In this document: in pieces, positions 13,201-21,405 of the stretch
How positions within the stretch are numbered: position 1 is the stretch's first letter
Layout: every line of letters begins with the position of its first letter
Source: Spisula solida
Lineage: Eukaryota > Mollusca > Bivalvia > Venerida > Mactridae
DNA: 64,000 nucleotides
Assembly: GCA_947247005.1 (NCBI GenBank)
Contig: OX365946.1
Span: 4,534,453 to 4,598,452 of the forward strand
Direction of reading: 5' to 3'
Notes under the pieces: generated by a model
Seen by the model: the letters and a program-made list of their open reading frames with translations, nothing else
What the model was told of the DNA's origin: nothing
Database searches by the model: none
Program-made: the position numbers and the translations under genes

Positions 13201-16200
13201 TATCGCAAGATTCAAGCCACAGGTACCAATCTAATTCTTACCTGGAACATACTAATCGCGAGTTATCTGCGTTACACGATTTTGTAAAAGTAAGGAAACT
13301 ATAACTTACGTGAATTTGATTCATAAAAATGTCATTTTATTGGCGTTTTCCTGAAGGTCCCTGCGGATCGTTGCTTTCCTAGTGTTTAAAACCAATAACA
13401 TATTTTTTTTTTAATAAAATGGTTTCCTACCTTCCTATCCTATTGTATTTCAGCATGTTACCTGAACTTGAATTGTTGGAAACATTTGATAAATTAACTG
13501 TCCAAATATAAACATACATGCAAGATATCATTTTAAAAATTATCATAAAATGTGGACGGTGACTGCTATGGAATGACGATTTACAGAATACTTTACATAC
13601 TATAAGCTTCCAACCAATTAATTAATTTTATAGTGTATCCTTATGCTTTAAACTTTACATATGATCAAAAAGTCAATAAATAGTTTAATTTCACATGTAT
13701 AAATAAAATATGTAACAAATATTATTATGAATGATACGGATTAAACCATGCCTCAGTGAATTTTAGTGCACATGCGATTGGCATCTGTGATTGTGCAAGG
13801 ATTTGTGTATTGGGAAATAATTACTTATCTGACCACAATAAACCGAGACCCAGCCTATGCTTTTTAAGTCAGATGAATCTCCGTTAATGTTGATTACTAA
13901 TAACTACAACTACTTATTTACCATGGAAACATGAATTAAATAAATAATGTTTAAAAAAATTGACAAAAAGAAGAGTATGTTTGATTAAGCATATATGTTT
14001 TATCTCATAAGTATCATAACACAAATGAGATCCTGTGGTATACATAATAGGGGCTAGGTAGGAGGAACAAATTGTCTTAGGCCGCTTTTCAATTTTAGTT
14101 ATCACCTCTGTATGTGATTTTAAATGATAAGCAATGGTCATATCAAATTCTTGAACGTAGTTGGAACATTGTATTATTATACAAATTAAATTCAGTGTTA
14201 GTTTCAAATAAAAAAATGTATTGGGTCCTTTTTTCTTCAGTAACCACCATAACAACAACATCATTACCAATAATAACAGACTTACCAAAACAAAATGAAT
14301 CGCCAAAAACAACAGAATTAGCAACAACAGATGAATCGCCAACAACAGCAGAATCGCCAACAACAGCAGAATCACCAACAACAACCGAATCACCAACAAC
14401 AACAGAATCACCAACAACAACCGAATCACCAACAACAACCGAATCACCAACATCAACCGAATCACCAACAACAACAGAAAAACCAAAAACTACAGAATTA
14501 CCAAAAACAGCAGATTTATTACCAACAAGAGAAGAACCAACAACAAGTGATTTAATGGATATAGCTGAAACAACAGTTACCACAGACCTTGGGAGTACTA
14601 TCATTTTATATGAGAATCAACCAGGTAACACTATTAGCATGTGCACTTTCATTTAGAAAACATTTTTATTACTACCATACAAAGCAATAGTTTATCATGA
14701 AGATCGTTATGAACTGAAGAGAATGTTTTGAAGTATGGCGCTCTATCAAAACTAGAGTATTATGGCACGTATACATGAATTGTGCTTTATTCGAAGATGA
14801 GCGTACTTGATAATTAGGTAGATAAGGGAGGTAAATCTGACTGATGATGTTCAGAATAACTGTATTTACGCATTTTTGAATCAGCGTTAGAGCCTCTTTC
14901 TAATGTTTGTTCTTCCTTTGATAAGACGTTTTTAACGTCAACTGGTATCTCATACAAATATTTTCCTCTTGCAGAACATATTGACAGGCCTACATGTACA
15001 TGCAGAACTCCCAACACACCAAGTGTGTGCATTGTCATCCCTGTTGTATCCTGCCTTCTTGTTGTCATTAACATTATTGGAACGTTTCTATACGTGTGGA
15101 GGTATGATTGTGTATATTCAAATACGGTAAAATCTCTAATTTTCGCGGGTACTAAATTTCGCTGATTTTGGTAAAATGGTTATTTGGTGTATCTTAATTT
15201 CATGGATTTGAAATATTTAAAAAAATATCCCGATACGAATTGTTCAATTATTCGAGGGGAATCAAGGTCATATCTGTATTATACTCTGAAACAGTTGAAC
15301 GTGTGCCATTAACACAGAAACTTATTTGGATATCTGACAAATAAAACAACTTATGGAATCAAATCACCTTTGTCAATCGCCTAACGAATGCCTAACTTCC
15401 CCTGGTCATTGGGCTACCTATGGAAACCTGCGTTCGAGTTTCCTTTGGGAGACTATTTATTTCCTGGTGGATGTGCAACCAACATCGATCTGCGGCGCTC
15501 AGGACTATTGAACAAGTTCAGACACACACTCACATGTACCAATTCATACCTTGGTCCTGTGGAGCATGTGGATTATACTGGCTTAGAAAAATTAAGCAGT
15601 GGTCCAAGCGGGCGTTGAACCCGGGACCTCTCGATCCTGAAGCGCGCGCCCTACCTCTAGGACACCGCTCCCCACAAGTGAGGATGTTCGTTTTTGTATT
15701 GGCTAGGTAAAGTTCACAACTGGTACATTATGGGTAAAAGAAACTAGGTCGTCTGACGAAATAAAATAATGTGCGTTATTATCAAATCTAGATCAAGTTC
15801 GCAAGTCAGTCATTTGGGCTAATAAAATAGGTCATCAGACCAAAATCAAAAACTGCCTCTGTAAAATATAGGCCATGTTTGTTACTGAGTCACATGATCT
15901 CATTAACTATTTGCATGTCATCAGGTTTGTACTTTATTACCAATGACGACTCTGTAATAAGGTAAAAAATGAAAACTGATATTTAAACAAATTATCAAAA
16001 ACCGTGCATATACGTAAATAACATTGCCTGACATGCAAAACACCTGTATACAAATTGTCCTGTACATTGAAATCGTACTGTTCCTGTTAACTGCACGATT
16101 TGGGGTCATGTAAACTAAATGATTGTATTATTCATAAACATCACACGTTTGATATCTCTTGTTTCGCTAGATAAAAGGCCATCTTAAGATGCCGCGTGCA

Positions 16201-16717
16201 GAAATTAGCATTTGATGAACATGCTTTTATTATACATGTACATTGTACGTCTGTTGTACTACTTTACAGGCAAAGGAGTACAGCGCCAAACAGAGAGGTC
16301 GCTACGTCCGTACAAAACGATGGTACAACAGCGGCTTTAGATGACCCTGAAACTGGAGACAATGTTTCGATGATTAACAAAGCCCAACTTGCCAGGACCG
16401 AGGAAGTGGTCAAAGTTGAAACAAACGCTCACAACAATACTGAATCAAGAGAACATGACTACGACGATGCAACTGTTGCCGCAGTTCTTCCGAATGTTGT
16501 GGACCATTATCTAATTGATGGAACAACTACGAACGAGGACATGGGTAATGTTGAAGGCAATGGAACATCAGGACCCGACGAACACAAGGGATATACTCCC
16601 CTGGAGCGTCAACAATACTGCAATGATAATACATACTTGTCTCTTACAGATAGACCATCAACCAATGTGTCTGCAGATGCGACCCAGGAACCTGAGTATA
16701 TGGAGTTATTGGAATAA
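1048..16717 (+). CDS. Receptor-like gene: TSP1, galaxin-like repeats, Thr/Pro stalk, TM helix, YxxL tail (5' incomplete)
   Basis: I assembled nine exons: 1048-1227, 3135-3299, 6289-6439, 6963-7069, 7447-7547, 13111-13222, 14241-14624, 14975-15101 and 16270-16717. All have AG/GT borders, and the phases chain without a break (1-1, 1-1, 1-2, 2-1, 1-0, 0-1, 1-1, 1-2, 2-stop), giving 590 residues. The order of parts is TSP1, divergent TSP1-like, galaxin-like di-cysteine repeats (six CC pairs), a Thr/Ser/Pro stalk, one hydrophobic helix and a cytoplasmic tail with YTPL, YLSL and YMEL. TSP1 modules usually bind matrix or glycan. Galaxin repeats are known from coral skeleton protein. The layout suggests a type I surface receptor or adhesion protein. 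The signal peptide and any earlier exons are missing, the ligand is unknown, and the exon joins are my inference from phase and domain continuity. Confidence 0.75.
1748..3068 (+). repeat. 165-bp satellite array, eight units, in an intron
   Basis: Units begin with ATTCTTGTCCG at 1748, 1913, 2078, 2243, 2408, 2573, 2738 and 2903, an exact 165-bp period. Two variant classes, GGGCTATTTC and GCAATATTTC, are interspersed. The array lies in the intron between the two TSP1 exons. It is preceded by a GTCCGTCCGTCTG start (about 1725) and followed by a terminal segment ending in GAACGCAGTCTTGTTT at about 3127. Diverged relatives occur at 4784-5060 and 29030-29290. Open frames inside it are repeat shadows. 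Confidence 0.9.
3135..3299 (+). CDS. Exon: divergent TSP1-like module
   Basis: This 165-base exon is phase 1-1. It follows TCTTGTTTCCACAG and ends at CTCAG|GTGAGC. It encodes TSWSQWENINQ, then RNRCMCRARVP, and ends QTRVCSLS. The WSQW start, arginine/cysteine middle and C-terminal cysteine resemble TSP1, but the usual CSxxC and GG are absent, so the disulfide pattern must differ. The symmetric phase allows it to follow the first TSP1 exon and to join 6289-6439. The polypyrimidine tract of its acceptor is the end of the neighbouring satellite element. Confidence 0.6.
3300..4783. other. Intron sequence without a recognised gene
   Basis: AT-rich sequence between the second TSP1-like exon and later repeats. 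Around 3683-3730 the string GTGAGCGATTCAGGGCCC resembles the terminal word of the TIR-bounded tandem repeats at 5190-5980 and 11755-12710, so a decayed end of that family is likely. No exon that fits the splice phase was found. Confidence 0.4.
4784..5060 (+). repeat. Two diverged copies of the satellite-related repeat (about 139 bp)
   Basis: TTTGTCCGCGCTATTTCTCT near 4784 and TTTGTCCACGCCATTTCTCT near 4922 each lead into GTAACCAYTGGTCGGATTT. They are two tandem copies with a period of about 139 bp. They resemble the 165-bp intronic satellite unit (TTGTCCG...CTATTTCTC...CAGATTTTAACAAAACTT) and are probably an older relative. Confidence 0.55.
5054..5093. repeat. Near-perfect 17-bp stem hairpin
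   Basis: The left arm 5054-5070 (TTACTACAGTGCAGGAT) and right arm 5077-5093 pair with one mismatch around a six-base loop. It lies at the end of the diverged repeat pair and may be the core of a decayed palindromic element. No function is indicated. Confidence 0.6.
5190..5980. repeat. TIR-like element with about 140-bp internal tandem repeats
   Basis: The element starts with ATCGCTCTTTTGTCCGTCG and continues into units built on TTAACACTCTAGGGGTCAC and CTAGGTCA, spaced roughly 132-143 bp. It ends near 5952 with GGTGAGCCACC and a TGCCCTC word. A better preserved member lies at 11755-12710. The layout (inverted GGTGAGC ends plus internal tandem units) recalls Pearl-type or Helitron-related non-autonomous elements of bivalves. 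The family assignment is inference. Confidence 0.5.
6289..6439 (+). CDS. Exon: galaxin-like repeat region, first part
   Basis: This phase 1-2 exon follows TATTATAG and ends AACAA|GTAAGA. It encodes DCNNSCENQPTPFDPDTHVC, a tyrosine/glycine linker and EKFCCNDVVYN. The spacing of FDP-x-TH-x-C and the CC pair is typical of galaxin-like repeats, which carry NP/DP-x-x-H-x-CC words. The phase accepts the single base left by exon 3135-3299, and its last two bases complete a lysine codon with the next exon. These galaxin-like words are short and low in information, but the series across four exons is consistent. Confidence 0.7.
6963..7069 (+). CDS. Exon: galaxin-like repeat (ACCGTDLYNPTTHLCC)
   Basis: This exon is phase 2-1, between CCATTTTAG and GCAG|GTACAT. 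The coded segment ACCGTDLYNPTTHLCC is the clearest galaxin signature in the window: a CCG start, YNP, H and a second CC. A basic linker follows. It joins to exon 7447-7547 through a split aspartate codon. Galaxin repeats are found in coral skeletal matrix protein and in many uncharacterised lophotrochozoan secreted proteins. Their disulfide-rich role here is structural and extracellular by inference. Confidence 0.75.
7447..7547 (+). CDS. Exon: galaxin-like repeat (QCCGDQSFH...LCCDGA)
   Basis: This exon is phase 1-0, between GTTTTAG and GGAGCC|GTAAGT. It encodes QCCGDQSFHTECYICIDGT and KLCCDGA, again with two CC pairs. The donor GTAAGT is followed at once by a LINE copy (from about 7551), and the frame stays open across the donor into the LINE for about 100 codons. 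Failure to splice would therefore produce a fusion rather than an immediate stop. In the predicted protein the exon joins to 13111 in phase 0. Confidence 0.75.
7551..10640 (+). mobile_element. Defective CR1/L2-like LINE (non-LTR retrotransposon), 5' truncated
   Basis: It carries an apurinic-type endonuclease followed by a reverse transcriptase and a 3' end with the short tandem tail TAGATAGATAGATAG at about 10615-10630. Such tails are typical of CR1/L2-group LINEs. The 5' end lies within three or four bases of the donor of the galaxin exon, so the copy is truncated or starts there. It sits in an intron of the receptor-like gene in the same orientation. No clear target-site duplication was seen. 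Clade assignment beyond the CR1/jockey superfamily would need a tree. Confidence 0.85.
7560..10470 (+). pseudogene. LINE ORF2 (endonuclease-reverse transcriptase), broken
   Basis: The frame opens with two 39-bp direct repeats coding K/P-rich 13-residue units (STPKEKLAKPK type). The endonuclease follows (SIININCWSIKNK, ISCTETWL, LLGDFNLPDIDW, SDHDIVF). The reverse transcriptase has NKASGPDGLAPRVLK, YQHGFRS, VLDFSKAFDKVDH, LSGVPQGSVLGP and the catalytic FADD near 9677. The C-terminal part has the usual RRIHSSLLYLYK and RTIRLWNGLP words. Breaks are a one-base frameshift near 7863, an in-frame TGA at 8546, a TAA at 9188 and a stop plus frameshift around 10160-10189. It cannot make a complete protein, so this copy is inactive. 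Confidence 0.85.
10641..11754. other. Intron sequence, no recognised gene
   Basis: AT-rich DNA between the LINE tail and the next repeat array. Short open frames here have no recognisable domain and no splice-phase fit with the gene. Near 11640-11745 there are words (GGGCATTG, GTGTAGTTG) that may be a decayed piece of the dispersed repeat seen at 19850 and 27165. Confidence 0.4.
11755..12710. repeat. TIR-bounded element with six about 145-bp tandem units
   Basis: It starts with ATCGCTCACCTG and ends with CAGGTGAGCGCTTT plus TGCCACATGGCCCTCTTG, so CAGGTGAGCG forms inverted ends. Between them, units built on TTGTTAACACTCTAGAGGTCAC, AAACTTGGTCACAATGT and AACTGGGTCATCTGGGGTC repeat with a period of 145 bp (for example 11962, 12107, 12252, 12397). 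A diverged copy lies at 5190-5980 and fragments near 15690-15950. The architecture resembles bivalve Pearl-like/Helitron-related non-autonomous elements. That name is inference. Confidence 0.7.
13111..13222 (+). CDS. Exon: last galaxin-like repeat (RCCSKAIMDASQDIC)
   Basis: This exon is phase 0-1, between TTTTAAACAG and GCCACAG|GTACCA, and is too short to show as a long open frame. It encodes FKERKYGNATRCCSKAIM, DASQDICFEDEIYRKIQAT. The RCC pair and the spaced single cysteine continue the di-cysteine series of the preceding three exons. The zero-phase start exactly fits the zero-phase end at 7547 across the intron that holds the LINE. NAT is a possible N-glycosylation site. Confidence 0.7.
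14241..14624 (+). CDS. Exon: Thr/Ser/Pro-rich mucin-like stalk with TESPTT repeats
   Basis: This 384-base phase 1-1 exon lies between CTTTTTTCTTCAG and CAACCAG|GTAACA. Its core is a run of 18-bp units coding TESPTT, flanked by related TTE, TAESPTT and TEKPKTTELPKT words. Such Thr/Pro sequence is expected to be heavily O-glycosylated and extended, lifting the outer modules away from the membrane. The next exon encodes the transmembrane segment, which fits a juxtamembrane stalk. Long open frames on the other strand and in the other forward frame are by-products of the CAA/ACA repeat. The unit number is likely to vary between alleles. Confidence 0.75.
14975..15101 (+). CDS. Exon: transmembrane segment
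   Basis: This exon is phase 1-2, between TTTCCTCTTGCAG and GTGGAG|GTATGA. It encodes HIDRPTCTCRTPNTPS, then the hydrophobic run VCIVIPVVSCLLVVIN plus IIGTFLYVW, closed by arginine. That is about 25 residues, right for one membrane-spanning helix. The basic residue at its C-terminal end and the acidic/tyrosine sequence in the next exon suggest that the C-terminal side is cytoplasmic. It is not an obvious open reading frame by length, so the support comes from splice signals, phase and hydropathy. Confidence 0.75.
15488..15676 (-). repeat. tRNA-derived SINE, minus strand
   Basis: Read on the minus strand from 15676, the head is GTGGGGAGCGGTGTCCTAGAG, with box-A-like GTCCTAGAGGTAGG and box-B-like GGTCCCGGGTTCAACGCC. 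A body follows that includes CCACTGCTTAATTTTTCTA and CCACATGCTCCACAGGACC. The same body is found on the plus strand at 29317-29430. Head with Pol III boxes plus shared body is the layout of a tRNA-derived SINE. It lies in the intron after the transmembrane exon. The 3' limit is approximate. Confidence 0.7.
15690..15950. repeat. Decayed fragment of the GGTCAC tandem repeat family
   Basis: The words CTAGGTAAAGTTCACAACTGG, AACTAGGTCGTCTG, ATCTAGATCAAGTTCGCAAG and ATAGGTCATCAG follow one another. They match the unit of the array at 11755-12710 with many changes, and the interval ends near CATGTCATCAGG. It is a degraded copy in the intron before the last exon. Confidence 0.5.
16270..16717 (+). CDS. 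Exon: cytoplasmic tail with three YxxL motifs, stop codon
   Basis: The terminal exon follows TACTTTACAG. Its first base completes an arginine codon after the transmembrane helix, and it ends with TAA at 16715-16717. The tail of about 149 residues is acidic and Asn/Thr rich. Near its end it has GYTPLERQQYCNDNTYLSLT and then EPEYMELLE. YTPL and YLSL are ten residues apart, within the 6-12 allowed in ITAM definitions, and YMEL lies 17 residues further on. Tyrosine phosphorylation and SH2-protein docking are plausible. No kinase or death domain is present. The signalling role is inference from motif spacing alone. Confidence 0.75.
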
Positions 16718-18968
16718 ATGATAACGAGGAAAAATAAGACGTGTACTAGCATATTTGCTTCGAAATATCAATCCTAACAGCAGTACTTTTTATATTGAAC
16801 GGGTAGAAATATTCAGCAGATCTCATCGTCCCATCGTCTCCTTAGAAGAATACCCTACCCCCGTGAAGAAGACAAAACAATTCAAAAGAACTACCCTTAC
16901 TGCGGAACTAAAACTATTTTACGTCTAGAAATGCAGTGTCTGGTCCTACCCTGCCACTTCTGGTGTTGTATATGTGTAGATGAGTCATTTATTAACGTAC
17001 TGGTATATACATAATGTCTTGAGTCCTCTGAAGAACTGGGATATAAAGTGGTCATATATTAACTGTAAAATGTTTCTTTGGATTACTGAGATTGGAAAGG
17101 ACTAGACTGTCACTTCGTATTTTCTGTACATTAACCGGTTCAAGATATGTGGTCATTTCAAAAGCTGAATTGAAGTTAACATTTCTGATCAAGTTAGTCG
17201 AATACAGATTTTCTTGTGTCTGACATTAATTTTATTTTTTTAATTAAGATCGATCGCGTTTTACATTAACCATTCTTTTCGAACCACACCATTTAACAAT
17301 ACAAATCATTGGATCGAGTGTATTGTCAATTTACTCACTTATAATGTGAGTTTTTGTAGCATTCAAAAATAGGTAAATCGTATTTATAACCAGTGATTTC
17401 CTCCGTTGATGCTCAGCATTACTGGGTTCTCTATACAAGCCACCGAATGTTTGTCTAGAATGAATGAACTGCTAATCAATATGTTTCATTTTCTTGTTTT
17501 GTTTGTACAGGATGTCCAAAAAGAAAGTATACAGTTTCCTTGTATCTAGTGAATAAAATGTTTTTACATTACTTATTACTACGTGTAGTATTCTATTATA
17601 CTACTTTAATATGTACGTGTACATGTCGTTATACTATTAATGTATCATTAATGTATCAACTTTTCCTTGTCAAATACATGTACAAATACAAGCCACCGAA
17701 TGTTTATCTAGAATTAATGAACTATCCTGATTGCAAGCTAATCAATATGTTTCATTTTCTTGTTTTGTATGTACAGGATGTCCAAAAAGAAAGTATACAG
17801 TTTCCTTGTATATTTATCAAATCGCTACATTCTGCTATCGCAACAAAAATTTGCACATGTGTAGACAAAAGATGTAAGTTTTTTCTGTCCCAAATTTAAG
17901 ATTATAACTTTTATAAAATTATAATAATTTTTAGCAAAAATGTCAATTTTCTAAAATTTCCATATTTTGTCCGTGACGTCATTTTGTAGTTATTAATGAC
18001 GTTTTCACGATGCATTTCGCCTTTTGACATTTCCCTTCTTGCACTGGTTCTTTGAAACTATCACTTACATTTGCACATGTATCTTACGTGAATTTCTAAC
18101 CTTCTCGTTTGATGTTCTTCAGCAGCATAGATGTGTTTATGGCTTTAGATTGTAAGCTAGCGATTCAGATAGCACAATAGAAAGAAATAAACTCAACCCG
18201 TTACTTGTCTTTGTTAAACCAGCTCATTCCTAAACACCGCAGGTGATTTATTGTTTTGAATGATGCATAGTTCATGATATACTAGGGATGCTGATAACTT
18301 TGCTACTACATGTTATTTTCTGACAATATTTTATTTGGTGGTAAATGCATGTATTAGGAGAAAACATACGAAACAGTTTTCAAATATATCGAACAATAAA
18401 TTGTCAGGAACATTTTTGCCGACCTTTAAAACCGGTAGGCTGGGCAACGTCATATATGCACATTTAACGTTATTCAGAATTTAACTAGTATGATCAATTT
18501 GACGATATCCCATTTCTTAGGCCTTACTGTATTATTTTTTAAAAACTTGTCAGATTATCATCGGTCAATATTTATACGTCTTCGCAATGCCATTCCAAAC
18601 TCACGATAGTTATCCTTAGGTATCTCATTCAAAACATGAAACATTTTTGTGCGTAGTTCTGACGTCGACGTCACGTTACGCCCACTTTGCGTTAGATCAC
18701 AAGCCTTTTCCAATCAATTTTTAATTTGTTATCACGTTGACAAATCGAAGCTTTGGACAAGGCATGCTCACGAAATGATTACTGAATATCGTTCACAATT
18801 TCAATAGTTTATTGAAACTCGTTTGTCGTCCGTAATTGTTGCTTTCACGGAACGATAACACGTAAACATCACATTATCCTTGGCGCACTGTAGAATTTTC
18901 AGATGGGCCTTTATACTATTGTTGTTGAATACCAATGTGTATTGCTGACTTGCCCTGTAGTGACCAAA
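16718..18968. other. 3' flank of the receptor-like gene, no further gene recognised
   Basis: The stretch contains the likely 3' UTR and downstream AT-rich DNA. An AATAAA word occurs near 17552, just after GTGAATAAAATG. A direct duplication lies at 17434-17803 (listed separately). The remaining sequence shows no domain-like open frame on either strand. Confidence 0.4.
17434..17803 (+). repeat. Direct duplication of about 110 bp with a splice-acceptor-like end
   Basis: The block CAAGCCACCGAATGTTTGTC... through GTACAGGATGTCCAAAAAGAAAGTATACAG...CTTGTA occurs at about 17438-17543 and again at about 17690-17800, with about 140 bp between. Small indels distinguish the copies. Both carry TTTTGTNTGTACAG followed by GATGTCC. 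This looks like a pyrimidine tract plus AG and a short frame, but no domain and no certain donor link it to the gene upstream. Confidence 0.6.
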
Positions 18969-19194
18969 TGTTTTATCAAAGCACTTACGGACATAGTATA
19001 CTTACGTTGGTATTGAAATTCATGATTATTCTTTAAAACCTACAAATTGGTGACTACTATTGTTTGCGTAGTTTCGTGGACTGAATAATAATTTGTATTG
19101 AACGACCCTTTGTCACAATTAGAAGCTATAAAAGAGCTATAAATAATTTATTTGAACGCAAATTTAAGCTTTCCGTAAGTGCTTTGATAAAACA
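18969..19194. mobile_element. 226-bp MITE with perfect 23-bp terminal inverted repeats
   Basis: Left end 18969-18991 (TGTTTTATCAAAGCACTTAC plus GGA) and right end 19172-19194 are exact reverse complements. The interior is AT-rich and non-coding. Related end words (AAGTGCTTTG) occur near 29550 and 63475, so the family is probably multicopy. I saw no convincing target-site duplication, so the superfamily is undetermined. Confidence 0.75.
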
Positions 19195-20975
19195 GTACCC
19201 TAACCCCATATCTGAGCAGACGTTAAACAATATGTAATTCCTATCGACATACATCTCGTATCCTATTGAACTTTAATATGTTTTATCGTATAGATGAGAA
19301 TTATATTATTTGTGTATGTTTAAGCTACATACTAGTATGTCGTTGTTAAGTATAGCACGGAGAATTTTACCTGATCCTGACCTTTATGCATGAATATATT
19401 ACAAGGTTCTTGTGTTCAATATATACATTTTCGCGAGCAAATCGTGCAATATAAGTCCCTTAGATCTGTGTATGTATTACACATCGAGCGTCTTGGTGAT
19501 ACATCCTGCTTATGAAAACACTCCACCGGGATTTTAGATATGGACAATAAATCAGCTGTTCAATTAAGCTAATAGAAGGTCGGGAGTCGTGTCAAATTAT
19601 CCGGACTATACGATTCGTTACAATGTTTAGTTGTACTTATTGTCATTCTATAAATATACGTATCTAAACTCCCTGTTATTGTATACAAGGTATTTAAGCC
19701 TTTTTTACTGTTAAAACTAGATCAGTCAGGGTTTTTTTGCTGGAACTAGGTCATTCAGCTTTTTTATTAGCTGGAACTTCGTTATTCATCTTTAAGTTTT
19801 TGGAAGCTGGGATTTGGGATTAGAGGTCAAGTTCATTTTCTCGTTCATTTATGTGTTGGGCATTGTGCCGTGTAATTGTTGTATGTGATGCTGTATTTTT
19901 CTTCACTCAAACTGTTTAATAAAAGAACAATAAAACTACAATAATATGCTATTGCAATGTTTGTATACAGGTGACAGACCTGATTAAACGGACTATACAT
20001 TCGGTACCCGTAACATGCATCATTACAAGAAAGTGAGTTAATAACAAATACAACATGTAGACAAGTCGTGCGTTGATAACGTAGGAGCCTTCTAAAGTCC
20101 CCTATACAAATATTGGAAACACAAATGCTGTACGTACATGTGATATGTTGCTAAGCATTTGATCTACACTGTAATTCCATACAGACTAGCTAATTGATTC
20201 GTGCTTCAAACATGTAATTTACAAGCATGTTCAGTCTGTTTCCAACCGTTCGTTCATCACATAAAACTAAATGACATTTTAGTCAAAGGTATTTGTTGGA
20301 AACCACTTAATGCCTTATAGCAATTTCGCCTTGATAATGTGCCTTTTGTTGATGATAATTAAACTTGAAACACGACTTTATTGAAACATGCAAGTTTTTA
20401 AAGAACTGAAAAGCCTTTTACACCCATAAAATACTCTTATAGGGTAGTAAGAACTAGTGCTACTAATTAACTCAACTAAAAGGGAAAGTGTAGTATTACA
20501 TATTTCATTTGTCGATCTGTCACTGTACATTAAAGAAACAAGCAAGTACAAACACCACCCCCTTTAAATGCCCGCGTATAAAATACAAAATTACTGAAAA
20601 AACACCACATAATTACTGAGAGCAAAAGCATTAAATCTGTGACTTTTTAAACAACATTATGCATATTTTATGTATTCGCGAACATGGTTAAACGGTTACC
20701 AGTTAATAAATTAACCGAATAGTGACATCCCTAGTAAATATCAATACACCTTATAAGGCTGATTATTGGTGCTCGATTCAAACGTTAGTATGTTTCAAAA
20801 TACCGCCCATTGAATTCAAATGTCACTGTTTACATTGCTGTTTATTTCTTGAAATAAATATGTTATTGTCTGACTCCTTGCATAATTCGTTCAACTCCGG
20901 AAATTTCCGAAGTTATATAAACATATAATTACATTTATCGCTATATGTCGCTGTATTAAGTTGCTACTAGATAAC

Positions 20976-21045
20976 AATATGCGATAGCTCAGTGGGTAAG
21001 TGTACGGTTTGTAGACCACAAGGTATCGGGTTCGAGGCAAACTCA
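20976..21045 (+). repeat. tRNA-like SINE head or tRNA pseudogene
   Basis: GATAGCTCAGTGGGTAAGTG matches a box A/D-arm, TTTGTAGACCACAAGG can form an anticodon-like arm, and ATCGGGTTCGAGGC matches box B/T-arm. The 5' and 3' flanks do not pair as an acceptor stem, so a functional tRNA is unlikely and a SINE head is the better reading. Confidence 0.5.
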
Positions 21046-21329
21046 ATAGTTTTTATTTAACTTTTTTTTCTTTATATGCAAATATGCTATTCGTGAATTA
21101 TGATCATCCCTATGTTCACATATCCATTACGCAATTCAGGCATACATTTAATCTATATCGGCCAAGTCGTTGCAACATTGTTCATGTACTTATAATAAAG
21201 TATAAATAAATTGAAATATTGCAAAAACCGAAATTAAAGACCAAATAATATAAGACCGTACGGGAAAATGTTTTAAACATAATCCCCTTGATTCAAAGAT
21301 ACAATATTAAAGTAAAAATAATAATGTCA

Positions 21330-21405
21330 AAAGGTCACAGTAAGTTTTGAACCTGCGACCACTGGCGTCAAAGGCGCAAACGTTTCCACTGCACTACTAT
21401 TCCTG
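21330..21405 (-). repeat. tRNA-like SINE remnant, minus strand
   Basis: On the minus strand, AGTAGTGCAGTGGAAACGTT resembles a box A region, CGCCTTTGACGCC an anticodon-like arm, and GTCGCAGGTTCAAAACTTAC a box B region. Pairing of acceptor ends is poor. It is probably a decayed tRNA-derived SINE head rather than a tRNA gene. Confidence 0.4.

Noticed and set aside
14331..14555. Gln/Asn-rich plus-strand frame (prion-like)
   Set aside because: It is the alternative frame of the same 18-bp repeat, with no independent start, splice support or context.
13914..14604. Minus-strand frames of 190 and 153 residues (Leu/Val/Ile-rich)
   Set aside because: They are reverse-strand shadows of the ACA/CCA coding minisatellite in the stalk exon. 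The plus-strand exon has splice borders and phase that fit the gene.
20976..21045. Functional tRNA gene
   Set aside because: Box A and B are present, but the acceptor ends do not pair and the anticodon arm is weak. A SINE head or pseudogene explains it better.
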